DNA of 11,072 nt from an uncultured Adlercreutzia sp. (GTDB lineage Bacteria; Actinomycetota; Coriobacteriia; Coriobacteriales; Eggerthellaceae), in the NCBI RefSeq assembly GCF_958431955.1, contig NZ_CAUASN010000053.1:1-11072 (forward strand), in the 5' to 3' direction. This document shows positions 1 through 6,017 of the stretch, one piece after another (within the stretch, counting starts at the first letter, position 1; each line of letters starts with the position of its first letter). The notes below the pieces were generated by a model that ran no database searches, had not been told where the DNA came from, and saw nothing but the letters and a program-made list of their open reading frames with translations. A program made the translations under genes and the position numbers.

Positions 1-54
<54 letters not shown>

Positions 55-73
55 GCGTTTCAGCAGCCCGTAT

Positions 74-102
74 AGTATACGCACTACCTCATGCGCGCGC
101 AA
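74..102 (-). promoter_or_regulatory. Promoter of tRNA-Asp
   Basis: On the minus strand, a -35 box TTGCGC (102-97) and a -10 box TATACT (79-74) are separated by exactly 17 bases. The start would be near 67, about 13 bases before the mature tRNA, leaving a short leader for RNase P to remove. Immediately upstream of the -35 box is an A/T block (107-122, AAATTT-CGAG-AAATTT), in the position of an UP element and conspicuous in otherwise GC-rich DNA. The match to a housekeeping sigma promoter is good. The UP-element role is inferred from position only. Confidence 0.7.
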
Positions 103-106
103 GACC

Positions 107-122
107 AAATTTCGAGAAATTT
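107..122. promoter_or_regulatory. A/T-rich block upstream of the tRNA promoter (possible UP element)
   Basis: Two copies of AAATTT (107-112 and 117-122) flank CGAG. Because AAATTT is its own reverse complement, the block is both a direct and an inverted repeat. It sits 4 bases upstream of the -35 box of the tRNA-Asp promoter, where RNA polymerase alpha subunits bind UP elements. It could instead form a weak 6-bp hairpin at the end of the HIT transcript, but no T-run follows, so I favour the UP-element reading. Confidence 0.35.
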
Positions 123-131
123 CGATCCAGC

Positions 132-151
132 GGCCAGCGGCCCTACTGGCC
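132..151 (-). other. Small hairpin across the HIT stop codon
   Basis: On the minus strand, GGCCAG (151-146) can pair with CTGGCC (137-132) around an 8-base loop that contains the TAG stop of the HIT gene. It overlaps a 7-bp direct repeat CCAGCGG (plus-strand 127-133 and 134-140). There is no T-tract after it, so it is not a convincing intrinsic terminator. It is the only stem-loop I see at the end of the HIT gene. Confidence 0.3.
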
Positions 152-505
152 CTCGCGCAGCGATCCCTCGAAGGTGAAGCGGCCCATCTTCGTACCGCCG
201 AGCACGTGCACGTGCAGGTGGTTCACCGTGGCCGCCGAATCAGGACCGGTGTTCACCACCGTACGGTAGCCCGACTCCCCCACGCCCTTCAAGCGCGCAA
301 CCTCGGGCACTACGGCCATCATGTGCCCAATCACCTCGCCGGGCACGCCTGCGGCCAGGTTGTCGTAGTGGGTCTTCGGCACGATGAGGGTATGCACCGG
401 CGCCTCGGGCTCGATGTCGTCGAAGGCGTAACACACGTCGTCCTCGTACACCTTGGCCGAGGGGATCTCGCCGGACACGATCTTGCAGAACAGGCAGTCG
501 CTCAT
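143..505 (-). CDS. HIT (histidine triad) family nucleotide-binding protein
   Basis: This 120-residue protein is of normal length for a single-domain HIT/HINT protein. These are small cytoplasmic dimers that hydrolyse or transfer nucleoside phosphoramidates and related adenylates. The histidine triad is His96-Leu-His98-Val-His100, the last being the expected catalytic histidine. Cys4-x-x-Cys7 at the N-terminus, with His46 in VPKTH, matches the zinc-binding variant of the family. The core segment TLIVPKTH (39-46) is typical. The usual Gly-Gln just before the triad is replaced by Ala-Ala (AATVNHLH). The ATG at 505 was chosen because AAAGGA lies 6 bases upstream and the product starts with the usual CLFCKI. 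The open frame runs upstream, but only through the intergenic inverted repeat. It is separated from the upstream operon by 374 bases and probably has its own transcript. The substrate is unknown. Confidence 0.93.
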   Translation of the reverse strand: MSDCLFCKIVSGEIPSAKVYEDDVCYAFDDIEPEAPVHTLIVPKTHYDNLAAGVPGEVIGHMMAVVPEVARLKGVGESGYRTVVNTGPDSAATVNHLHVHVLGGTKMGRFTFEGSLREGQ

Positions 506-547
506 GGGAATTCCTTTCGCATCTTCCAACGCTTCCATGATAACGGC

Positions 548-714
548 AATCGCGTTTTTTGGCTTGAAAACAACGGTTTTGTGACGCGAACACCCCAAAC
601 AGCGGCCTCCGGTATTACGCTTCCTGGCCAAACACGGCGCTCGTAATACATTTCGGCTACTCAAAAGGCATCCCGCGTCACAAAACCGTTCATTCCAAGC
701 CAAAATACGGAATT
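548..714. repeat. Long imperfect inverted repeat (foldback element)
   Basis: The left arm (548-588) and the reverse complement of the right arm (674-714) match at 35 of 41 positions with no gap. The inner 17 bases, AACGGTTTTGTGACGCG, are identical, as is the outer core TTTTGGCTTG. Nearer the centre a second, perfect 8-bp inverted pair, GTATTACG (612-619) and CGTAATAC (642-649), lies almost symmetrically, leaving a 22-base centre. The whole 167-base unit could form a long hairpin in DNA or in RNA of either strand. It has the size and form of a MITE or palindromic interspersed element, but I see no target-site duplication and no coding content. It could also be a duplicated binding site facing both ways. 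Confidence 0.75.
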
Positions 715-793
715 TTTGATCAACGGGAACCTAGAGCCCCGGCATTCGGGCAGCATCGTCCAGTCCCGTGAGCTGGCAACGCACCCCGCGCAG

Positions 794-868
794 CCGCCCC
801 TCGCAGACCCCAGCCACCCCTCGGCACCCGACCGTCCCTCGCAGGTACCGGGCGCACCTCGGCACCGA
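794..868. repeat. Degenerate tandem repeat, two units of about 38 bp
   Basis: Unit 1 (794-831) and unit 2 (832-868) align with 29 matches over 37 aligned positions plus one gap. Both begin with CCG(C/T)CCCTCGCAG and end with CCTCGGCACC followed by GA. The repeat lies just downstream of the stop codon of the DUF2344 gene on its transcribed side. The units are C-rich on the plus strand (G-rich in the RNA). I cannot assign a function; it may be an old slippage duplication. Confidence 0.5.
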
Positions 869-879
869 ACGCTCCCGCC

Positions 880-1524
880 TCAGCGGGCCTCACGCTGCTC
901 TATGCGCAAAAAGCTCACCGGGTGCACATCGGCAGGAGCGCCGTCGGCCGCCACCGTGGCTGTCAGGAGCTCGCGCACGAATGCATCGGCTCGCAGGCTG
1001 CCGGTGGGCTTGGCCTCCAAGGTGAAGCGCACCGTGGCGCCGTCAAGCTCTACCGGCCCTACCAGGAAGTCGGAAACGGCGAGCGTCTTCTCCTTCTTCT
1101 TGCGCACGACGGTAATGGCCTCGGGCACGATGAGCGCTGCCGGCGCCGCCGACAGCTGCACCTCGTAGGTGCTCACCGGGCAGGCCACGCTGGCCGCGGC
1201 GGCCTTGGGCTCCACATAGCATGCCTCGGTCGGCATGAGGTCGGCAGGACTCGCCGCCTGCAAGGCCGCCAGCGCCTTGGACGGAGGCACATAGTCGGTC
1301 AGGAACAGGTCGAAGAACTCGGATGTGCCGCCTACGCCCACGGGCAGCGCCGCCCCGAAGGCGATGCGCATGTGGGGCGAGAAGCCCTGGCTCACGGCAT
1401 AGGGAAGCCCGGCGCGGCGCACGGCGCGCTCAAGGGCGCGGGCCAGCTCCAGATGGGACAGCATGGCGAGGCGCCCCGTTTCCCGGAACGTCACGCGCAG
1501 GCGGAACAGACGCGGATCGGCCAT
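880..1524 (-). CDS. DUF2344 / TIGR03936 radical SAM-linked protein
   Basis: This 214-residue protein carries the hallmarks of the DUF2344 family, which is found next to, or fused to, a particular radical SAM protein. The motif LSHLELARALERAVRRA (22-38) corresponds to the family's SHLD-R-RALRRA helix. SQGFSPHMRIAFG (45-57) matches the SQGFNPHPRI signature, followed by LPVGVGG. No membrane segment is visible. The molecular function of the family is not established; the tight linkage suggests that it acts with the radical SAM enzyme encoded just upstream. The ATG at 1524 overlaps the stop of that gene by one base (TGATG). It has a very strong ribosome site, AAGGAGGT (1531-1538), 6 bases upstream, so translation is probably coupled. 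It is the last gene of the operon. Confidence 0.92.
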   Translation of the reverse strand: MADPRLFRLRVTFRETGRLAMLSHLELARALERAVRRAGLPYAVSQGFSPHMRIAFGAALPVGVGGTSEFFDLFLTDYVPPSKALAALQAASPADLMPTEACYVEPKAAAASVACPVSTYEVQLSAAPAALIVPEAITVVRKKKEKTLAVSDFLVGPVELDGATVRFTLEAKPTGSLRADAFVRELLTATVAADGAPADVHPVSFLRIEQREAR

Positions 1525-3608
1525 CAGCGCACCTCCTTCTCGTCCAAGGCGGCGGGCTCCCCATCCTGCAGCATCTGCCCGTCGCAATCGGCTTCGCCGC
1601 CCTCCGACCCCGCGGCGCAGGCCGGCCGGGCACCGCAAGAGCCCTCCCCGTCCTGCAATCCCCCAGATGCCAGCGAAAGCTCCTGGCCGCCGCCGATCAC
1701 CCTGCGGTAGGGGTTAGCCGCCCCCGCACCTGTCTTACTCACGCGCTCCTCCATCAGCTCGATGTCGGCGCCGAGCGTGGGGCAGGCTCCGCAGGCGGAG
1801 CAGTTCTCGAACGTGCAGTCGGGAGTGGTGACGCCCTCCTGGGCCCGTGCGCGCTCCCGCGCCAGGAACTTCGGGCTCACGGCAGCGGTGATGTGCGCCC
1901 AGGGCAGCACGTAGTCGGTGGGGAAATCGGCCTGGGCGATGCGCGCCGGGTCGATTCCGAGCGCCTCGGCAGCCCCGGTCCACGCCTCCTCGTTGAAGTG
2001 CTCGGTCCAAGCGTCGAAGCGAGCACCCCGGCGCCACGCCTCCTCCACCCACGCGGCCGCCTCGCGGCCCCCGCGGCTCATGACCGCCTCCACGAACGAG
2101 GTGGCGGGATCGTGGTAGTGCACGTCCACCGCCTTGTACTTCACCGAGCGCTTCAAAAGCCCCACGCGCCGCAGCGTCTCCTCGGGCGAGATCTGCCCGT
2201 CCCACTGGAAGGGCGTCTGGGCCTTCGGCACGAACACCGCGCACGACACGCTCATGCGCACGCTGCCCCGCTGCTCGGGTGGCACGGCGGCCTTGGCGCG
2301 ATCGTAGGCGCGCTGGGCCAAGCTCGCGATGCCCTTGATGTCGTCATCGGTCTCGGTGGGCAGCCCCACCATGAAGTACAGCTTGCAGCGCCGCCAGCCG
2401 GCCGCGAAGGCCGCGTCGATGGCCGCGAACAGGTCGTCCTCGGTCACGTTCTTGTTGATGACGTCGCGCAGACGCTGGGTGCCGGCTTCGGGCGCGAAGG
2501 TGAGGCCGCCCTTCTTCTGGCCGGCCACGAGCTCGGCCATCTCCACGCCGAAGGCGTCCAGGCGCTGGGAGGGCACGCTCACCCGCACGCCGCGACCAGC
2601 GCAGGCGGCGTTCACCCGCGTGAGGATCTCGGATATCTGCGAGTGGTCGGTGGACGACAGCGACGTCAGGCTCACCTCGTCGTAGCCGGTCTCGGCCAGG
2701 CCGCGCACCACGGCGTTCACGATGTTGTCGGCACTGCGCTCGCGCACGGGCCGGTACATCATGCCCGCCTGGCAGAAACGGCACCCTCGGGCACATCCCC
2801 GCAGCACCTCGATGTTCAGGCGGTCGTGTACCACCTCCGTATAGGGCACCACCATGGGCTCGTGGGCGTCGGAGGCAGCGAAGCCCTCGAACACGCGCTT
2901 GTCCACCCGCGCGGGCACATCGGGATAGAGCGGCTCGGCCCAGCTGCCGGCAGCCTGAGCCTCCTCTTCGCTGCGCCAACGGTACAGGCTCGGCACGTAG
3001 GTGCCGGGAATGGCCGCGAGCGCCCGCAGGATGTCGGCGCGCGCCGTGCCGGCCGCCCGCGCATCGCGAATGCACGCAAGCACCTCGGGCAGGTGTTCCT
3101 CGCCCTCGCCCACCAAAATGGCGTCGAAAAACGGCGCGTAGGGCTCGGGGTTGTAGGCGCAGGGGCCGCCCGCCAGCACGATGGGGTCGGCCTCGGCGCG
3201 CTCGTCGGCGTGCAGCGGGATGCCCGCCAGATCGAGCGTCTCCAGAATGTTCGTGGCCGCCAGCTCGTGGGGCAGCGTGATGCCCACCGCATCGAATTCG
3301 GCCACGGGCGCGCAGCTCTCCAGCGAGAACAGCGGCACGCCTTCCTCGCGCATGAGGTCGGCCATGTCCACGGCGGGCAGAAAGGCGCGCTCAGCGCCCA
3401 TGCCCTCGGTGGCGTTCACCGCGTTCACGAGAATGCGCACGGCCTGGTTGGCCTGGCCGAGCTCGTAGGTGTCGGGGTATATCATGCAGAATTGGAAGGG
3501 GGCGTCGTCCTTCACCACGCAGCCCCACTCGTGGTTCAGGTAGCGCGCCGGGCGCTCCACGCGGGCGAGCAGGGGCTCGACGCGCGGCCACAGGCTAGTG
3601 CTTGGCAT
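1524..3608 (-). CDS. Radical SAM protein of the TIGR03960 family
   Basis: This 694-residue protein splits into regions. Residues about 30-200 form an alpha/beta domain resembling cobalamin-binding-like folds (GITLPHE, VLAGGPCAYNPEP, ILVGEGEE). The radical SAM domain follows, with the 4Fe-4S motif Cys272-x3-Cys276-x2-Cys279 (CARGCRFC), later FAPEAGTQRLRDVINK (371-386) and YFMVGLPTET (411-420). A C-terminal cysteine cluster Cys598, 603, 606, 609 (CTFENCSACGAC) may bind a second cluster or metal. Residues about 640-694 are a low-complexity tail with three more cysteines (658, 664, 675). The family is widespread but its substrate is unknown. The ATG at 3608 overlaps the preceding gene by 14 bases, with GGAAAGGGAG just upstream. 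The 3' codons also supply the Shine-Dalgarno sequence of the next gene, DUF2344, its usual partner. Confidence 0.93.
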   Translation of the reverse strand: MPSTSLWPRVEPLLARVERPARYLNHEWGCVVKDDAPFQFCMIYPDTYELGQANQAVRILVNAVNATEGMGAERAFLPAVDMADLMREEGVPLFSLESCAPVAEFDAVGITLPHELAATNILETLDLAGIPLHADERAEADPIVLAGGPCAYNPEPYAPFFDAILVGEGEEHLPEVLACIRDARAAGTARADILRALAAIPGTYVPSLYRWRSEEEAQAAGSWAEPLYPDVPARVDKRVFEGFAASDAHEPMVVPYTEVVHDRLNIEVLRGCARGCRFCQAGMMYRPVRERSADNIVNAVVRGLAETGYDEVSLTSLSSTDHSQISEILTRVNAACAGRGVRVSVPSQRLDAFGVEMAELVAGQKKGGLTFAPEAGTQRLRDVINKNVTEDDLFAAIDAAFAAGWRRCKLYFMVGLPTETDDDIKGIASLAQRAYDRAKAAVPPEQRGSVRMSVSCAVFVPKAQTPFQWDGQISPEETLRRVGLLKRSVKYKAVDVHYHDPATSFVEAVMSRGGREAAAWVEEAWRRGARFDAWTEHFNEEAWTGAAEALGIDPARIAQADFPTDYVLPWAHITAAVSPKFLARERARAQEGVTTPDCTFENCSACGACPTLGADIELMEERVSKTGAGAANPYRRVIGGGQELSLASGGLQDGEGSCGARPACAAGSEGGEADCDGQMLQDGEPAALDEKEVR

Positions 3609-4767
3609 GGGCTCCCTTTCCGCTCCTGCCGCGCAAGGCGCGAAACGCCGTCAGCCCGGCGCCCTTGGCCGCGTCGACCACCTTGCGCCCGGCCGGCGTG
3701 GCCGCCGCCTTGCTCGTGGCCTCCACGACCTCGTCGCGGGCCTTCTGCACCACGCTCGCCACGCCCACGATGTCGCCGCCGGCCTCGAAGTACTCGATGG
3801 CCGCCCGGCCCATGGCCTCGGTGCCGGCAAAGCCCACGACTCCCTTCACGGCCCAACCGAGCACCGGCACCACACCGGCCGCCGAACGGGCGATGTTGCG
3901 GAACAGGAAGGCCCCGCCCACGACAGCCGCCAGCTCCTTGATGCGCTCGGCGGACAGGGGCTGGCCGTAGGCCGCGGCAATCTGCAGCAGCATCTTCGCC
4001 TGGTTCAGCGTCATGATGGGCATGTCGGCCCCGGGGATGAACACCACCACGCCCACGCCGGCGTTCTGGATGGCCGTGGCACGCACCGCATCGAGCGACA
4101 GCGGACGGCGCACGAACGGGAAGGCGAGCGCGAAGGCGAGCTTCTTCTCGCGGCAGGCCGCGATGATCCACTCCCCCATGCGGCGGTCCAGGTCAGCTGC
4201 CGCCTCATCCGTCAACTCGATGGGCTCGCAGGCAGCGGGCTCCTCGGGCGCGGGGACCGCCCGCTCGAGGGCCTCGAGGGCCTCGGGGGCCTCGGAGGCC
4301 TCCCCCTCGACGCGCCCGGCGGTCACGCGGCGCGCCAGCGTCGCGGCGGCATCGCCCCAGGGCGTGGGGCGCGTCATGTCGGGGGCGACCACATCGCCCT
4401 CGGGAATGGGGAAGCCCGCCGCCTCGGCTGCCGCGGTCACGGCATGGGGCGAGGTGGTGGCCACCATCACGGGGATGCCCGCGCCCCTCACATGGGCCGC
4501 CGCCTCGCCGATGCGGGGCGAGGCCCCCGCCACGATGACGGCCATGTCATCGGCATCGTAGGGCTCGGGCAGCTCGTCGCCGTCCAAGTAGCCGAGGGTC
4601 ACCCGCGTGCGCGCTCCGGCGCTCGCGAACGCGCTGCGTACGTGCCCCACCACATCGCCTGGGGCCGTCTCGTCGAGGTAGACCGACACCGCCAGCGGCG
4701 TGTTGCGGGCGGAATCGATATCGGTTGCGGCGCGGATGAGCGCCGGAATGTCGAGGGGGATGTTCAT
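3595..4767 (-). CDS. DUF697-like protein, unknown function
   Basis: This protein of 390 residues has two parts. Residues about 22-130 look like a Rossmann-type alpha/beta domain (strands near VSVYL, VTLGYL, MAVIVAG, IPVMVAT) with no P-loop. A linker (about 150-185) is rich in Glu, Ala and Pro. Residues about 225-330 resemble DUF697 (YcjF-like): VVFIPGADMPIMTLNQ, ML-QIA-AYGQPLSAERIKEL, then hydrophobic stretches near 279-291 and 297-315 ending GTEAMGRAAIEYFEAGG, so weak membrane association is likely. The tail is basic. DUF697 proteins elsewhere often accompany or are fused to GTPases; no GTPase is seen here. Its ATG directly follows the rodA stop (TAGATG), with GGAAGGAAGG 8 bases upstream, and its end overlaps the radical SAM gene. 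The location suggests a role linked to the cell envelope, but that is inference. Confidence 0.85.
   Translation of the reverse strand: MNIPLDIPALIRAATDIDSARNTPLAVSVYLDETAPGDVVGHVRSAFASAGARTRVTLGYLDGDELPEPYDADDMAVIVAGASPRIGEAAAHVRGAGIPVMVATTSPHAVTAAAEAAGFPIPEGDVVAPDMTRPTPWGDAAATLARRVTAGRVEGEASEAPEALEALERAVPAPEEPAACEPIELTDEAAADLDRRMGEWIIAACREKKLAFALAFPFVRRPLSLDAVRATAIQNAGVGVVVFIPGADMPIMTLNQAKMLLQIAAAYGQPLSAERIKELAAVVGGAFLFRNIARSAAGVVPVLGWAVKGVVGFAGTEAMGRAAIEYFEAGGDIVGVASVVQKARDEVVEATSKAAATPAGRKVVDAAKGAGLTAFRALRGRSGKGAHAKH
4264..4299. repeat. Four 9-bp tandem units inside the DUF697-like gene
   Basis: Plus-strand units ctcgagggc, ctcgagggc, ctcgggggc and ctcggaggc run head to tail, with a degraded fifth (ctccccctc) after them. 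On the coding strand each unit encodes Glu-Ala-X, giving EAS-EAP-EAL-EAL at about residues 156-167 of the linker. The unit is in frame, so gain or loss of copies changes only linker length. Confidence 0.7.
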
Positions 4768-6009
4768 CTAAGCGGCCTTCCTTCCTGAGACGGAGCGGTG
4801 CGACCACACCGAGCCGATGAGCCCGATGAGCGCGAAGTTGACGACCATGAACGACGAGCCGTAGCTCACGAACGGCAGCGGGATGCCCGTGATGGGCATG
4901 AGCCCCACGTCCATGCCGATGTTCTCGAGAATCTGAAACAGCCACATGCCCACCACGCCCATGACGATGAGCATGCCGAACAGGTTGTCAGCGGCACGGG
5001 CGATGGACAGGCAGATGGCGATGAGGGCGGCGTACAGGGCGAGAAGCCCCATCACGCCCACGAAGCCGAGTTCCTCGGCAAGGACGCAGAAGATGAAGTC
5101 GGTGGGCGCCTCGGGCAGGAAGCCGTGGGTCGACTGGGTGGCGTTCAAAAGCCCCTTGCCGAACAGGCCGCCGCTGCCGATGGCGATCTTCGCCTGGGCC
5201 AGGTTGTACCCGTCGCCGGACAGGTCGGCCTCGGGGTTCAGGAACACGAGCAGGCGGCTGCGCTGGTAGTTCTTCAAAAGGCGGTACTCCCAGGTTCCGT
5301 CGGAGAGCTGGTACTTCAGCATCTCGTCGACGGCAAACACGGCGGCGATGGCGGCCACGCCCGCGACGGCGGTCACGACCAGGTAGCGCGCCTTCGCGCC
5401 CCCCATCACCATGACGACGGCCGAGATGGCCAGATACACCAGGCCCGTGCCGAGGTCGGGCTGGGTCATGATGCAGGCGAAGGGCACGAGCAGCAGCCCC
5501 AGCACCTTGCAGTACTCGCGCCAGTCGTCCAGCGTCCCCTGGTAACGCGCGAGCAGGCTCGCTGCGAACAGCACCACCGTCACCTTCGCGAACTCTCCGG
5601 GCTGCACCTGCATGCCGATCCTGATCCACGACTTCGCGCCCATGCCGGCGTCGGTTCCCAGACCGGGAATATGGGGGAGCAGGATGAGCACCACGTTGAC
5701 GACGAGCAGCGCCGTGGTCATGTTCGCCAGGCGCCGGTAGTCGAAGCGCCACAGCACCACCATCACCATAAGCCCCGCGGCAACGCCGGCAAGCTGCCGG
5801 TTGAAGCTGTAGTCGGCATCGCCTTGGACCGCCGACCAGCACACGGTGAGGCCGTAGCTCACCAGAAGCGCGATGACGAGCAGGAAGGGCCAGTTCACCA
5901 ACGAGGCCAGCGAGGGACGCTCGGAGCGGCCCGACGGGGCGTGGGAGGCGCGGCGCGCGCGGCCCGACTGGCTCGCATGCACCGAGTGAATCTGCGGAAG
6001 CTCAGCCAC
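4768..6009 (-). CDS. rodA: RodA, SEDS-family peptidoglycan glycosyltransferase
   Basis: This 413-residue polytopic membrane protein polymerises lipid II into glycan strands for side-wall growth, working with PBP2. After a short basic cytoplasmic tail, the first membrane segment is near 38-58 and about ten hydrophobic segments follow. Family motifs are GAKSWIRIG...QPGEFAK (124-142), QPDLGTG (183-189), FLPEAPTDFIF (297-307) with the presumed catalytic Asp304, AEELGFVG (311-318), and the C-terminal SEDS signature GIPLPFVSYGSS (375-386), in which Ser385 replaces the usual second Gly. The start is GTG at 6009. The frame stays open into mrdA, but AGGGGG (6019-6014) lies 4 bases upstream, overlapping the mrdA stop, and the first residues are plausible. 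It lies 8 bases after mrdA and abuts the next gene, so it is translated as part of the operon. Confidence 0.95.
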   Translation of the reverse strand: MAELPQIHSVHASQSGRARRASHAPSGRSERPSLASLVNWPFLLVIALLVSYGLTVCWSAVQGDADYSFNRQLAGVAAGLMVMVVLWRFDYRRLANMTTALLVVNVVLILLPHIPGLGTDAGMGAKSWIRIGMQVQPGEFAKVTVVLFAASLLARYQGTLDDWREYCKVLGLLLVPFACIMTQPDLGTGLVYLAISAVVMVMGGAKARYLVVTAVAGVAAIAAVFAVDEMLKYQLSDGTWEYRLLKNYQRSRLLVFLNPEADLSGDGYNLAQAKIAIGSGGLFGKGLLNATQSTHGFLPEAPTDFIFCVLAEELGFVGVMGLLALYAALIAICLSIARAADNLFGMLIVMGVVGMWLFQILENIGMDVGLMPITGIPLPFVSYGSSFMVVNFALIGLIGSVWSHRSVSGRKAA

Positions 6010-6017
6010 GGCGCCCC

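Larger units (their letters stand above)
506..879. other. 374-base intergenic gap between the DUF2344 gene and the HIT gene
   Basis: No credible protein gene is visible in this gap on either strand. The frame open upstream of HIT encodes a Cys/Arg-rich translation with no ribosome site. The gap holds the inverted repeat at 548-714 and the degenerate direct repeat at 794-868. I found no hairpin followed by a T-tract for the long operon ending at 880. Short stems such as GCCCG/CGGGC near 735-752 lack a U-run, so termination here may be Rho-dependent or use the large foldback. I see no -35/-10 pair good enough to call a HIT promoter, although one is expected. Confidence 0.6.

Noticed and set aside
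506..703. Upstream extension of the HIT frame, including an ATG at 538
   Set aside because: It runs through the inverted repeat, and the ATG at 538 has no ribosome site, while the ATG at 505 has AAAGGA at the right distance and starts the conserved domain.
548..720. Inverted repeat as an intrinsic terminator of the long operon
   Set aside because: On the minus strand the stem is followed by an A-rich stretch, not T's. A T-run exists on the plus-strand side (713-717), but no plus-strand gene leads into it.
716..1168. Plus-strand open frames near 716-1168
   Set aside because: They are partly intergenic and partly antisense to the DUF2344 gene, Pro/Ser/Arg-rich, with no ribosome site or motif.
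1525..1638. Upstream extension of the DUF2344 frame
   Set aside because: It overlaps the radical SAM coding region; the ATG at 1524 has AAGGAGGT and matches the family start.
1323..3941. 872-residue plus-strand open frame
   Set aside because: It lies antisense to the radical SAM, DUF2344 and DUF697-like genes. The translation is His/Arg/Ala/Gly-rich with no domain, as expected from GC-rich antisense codon bias.
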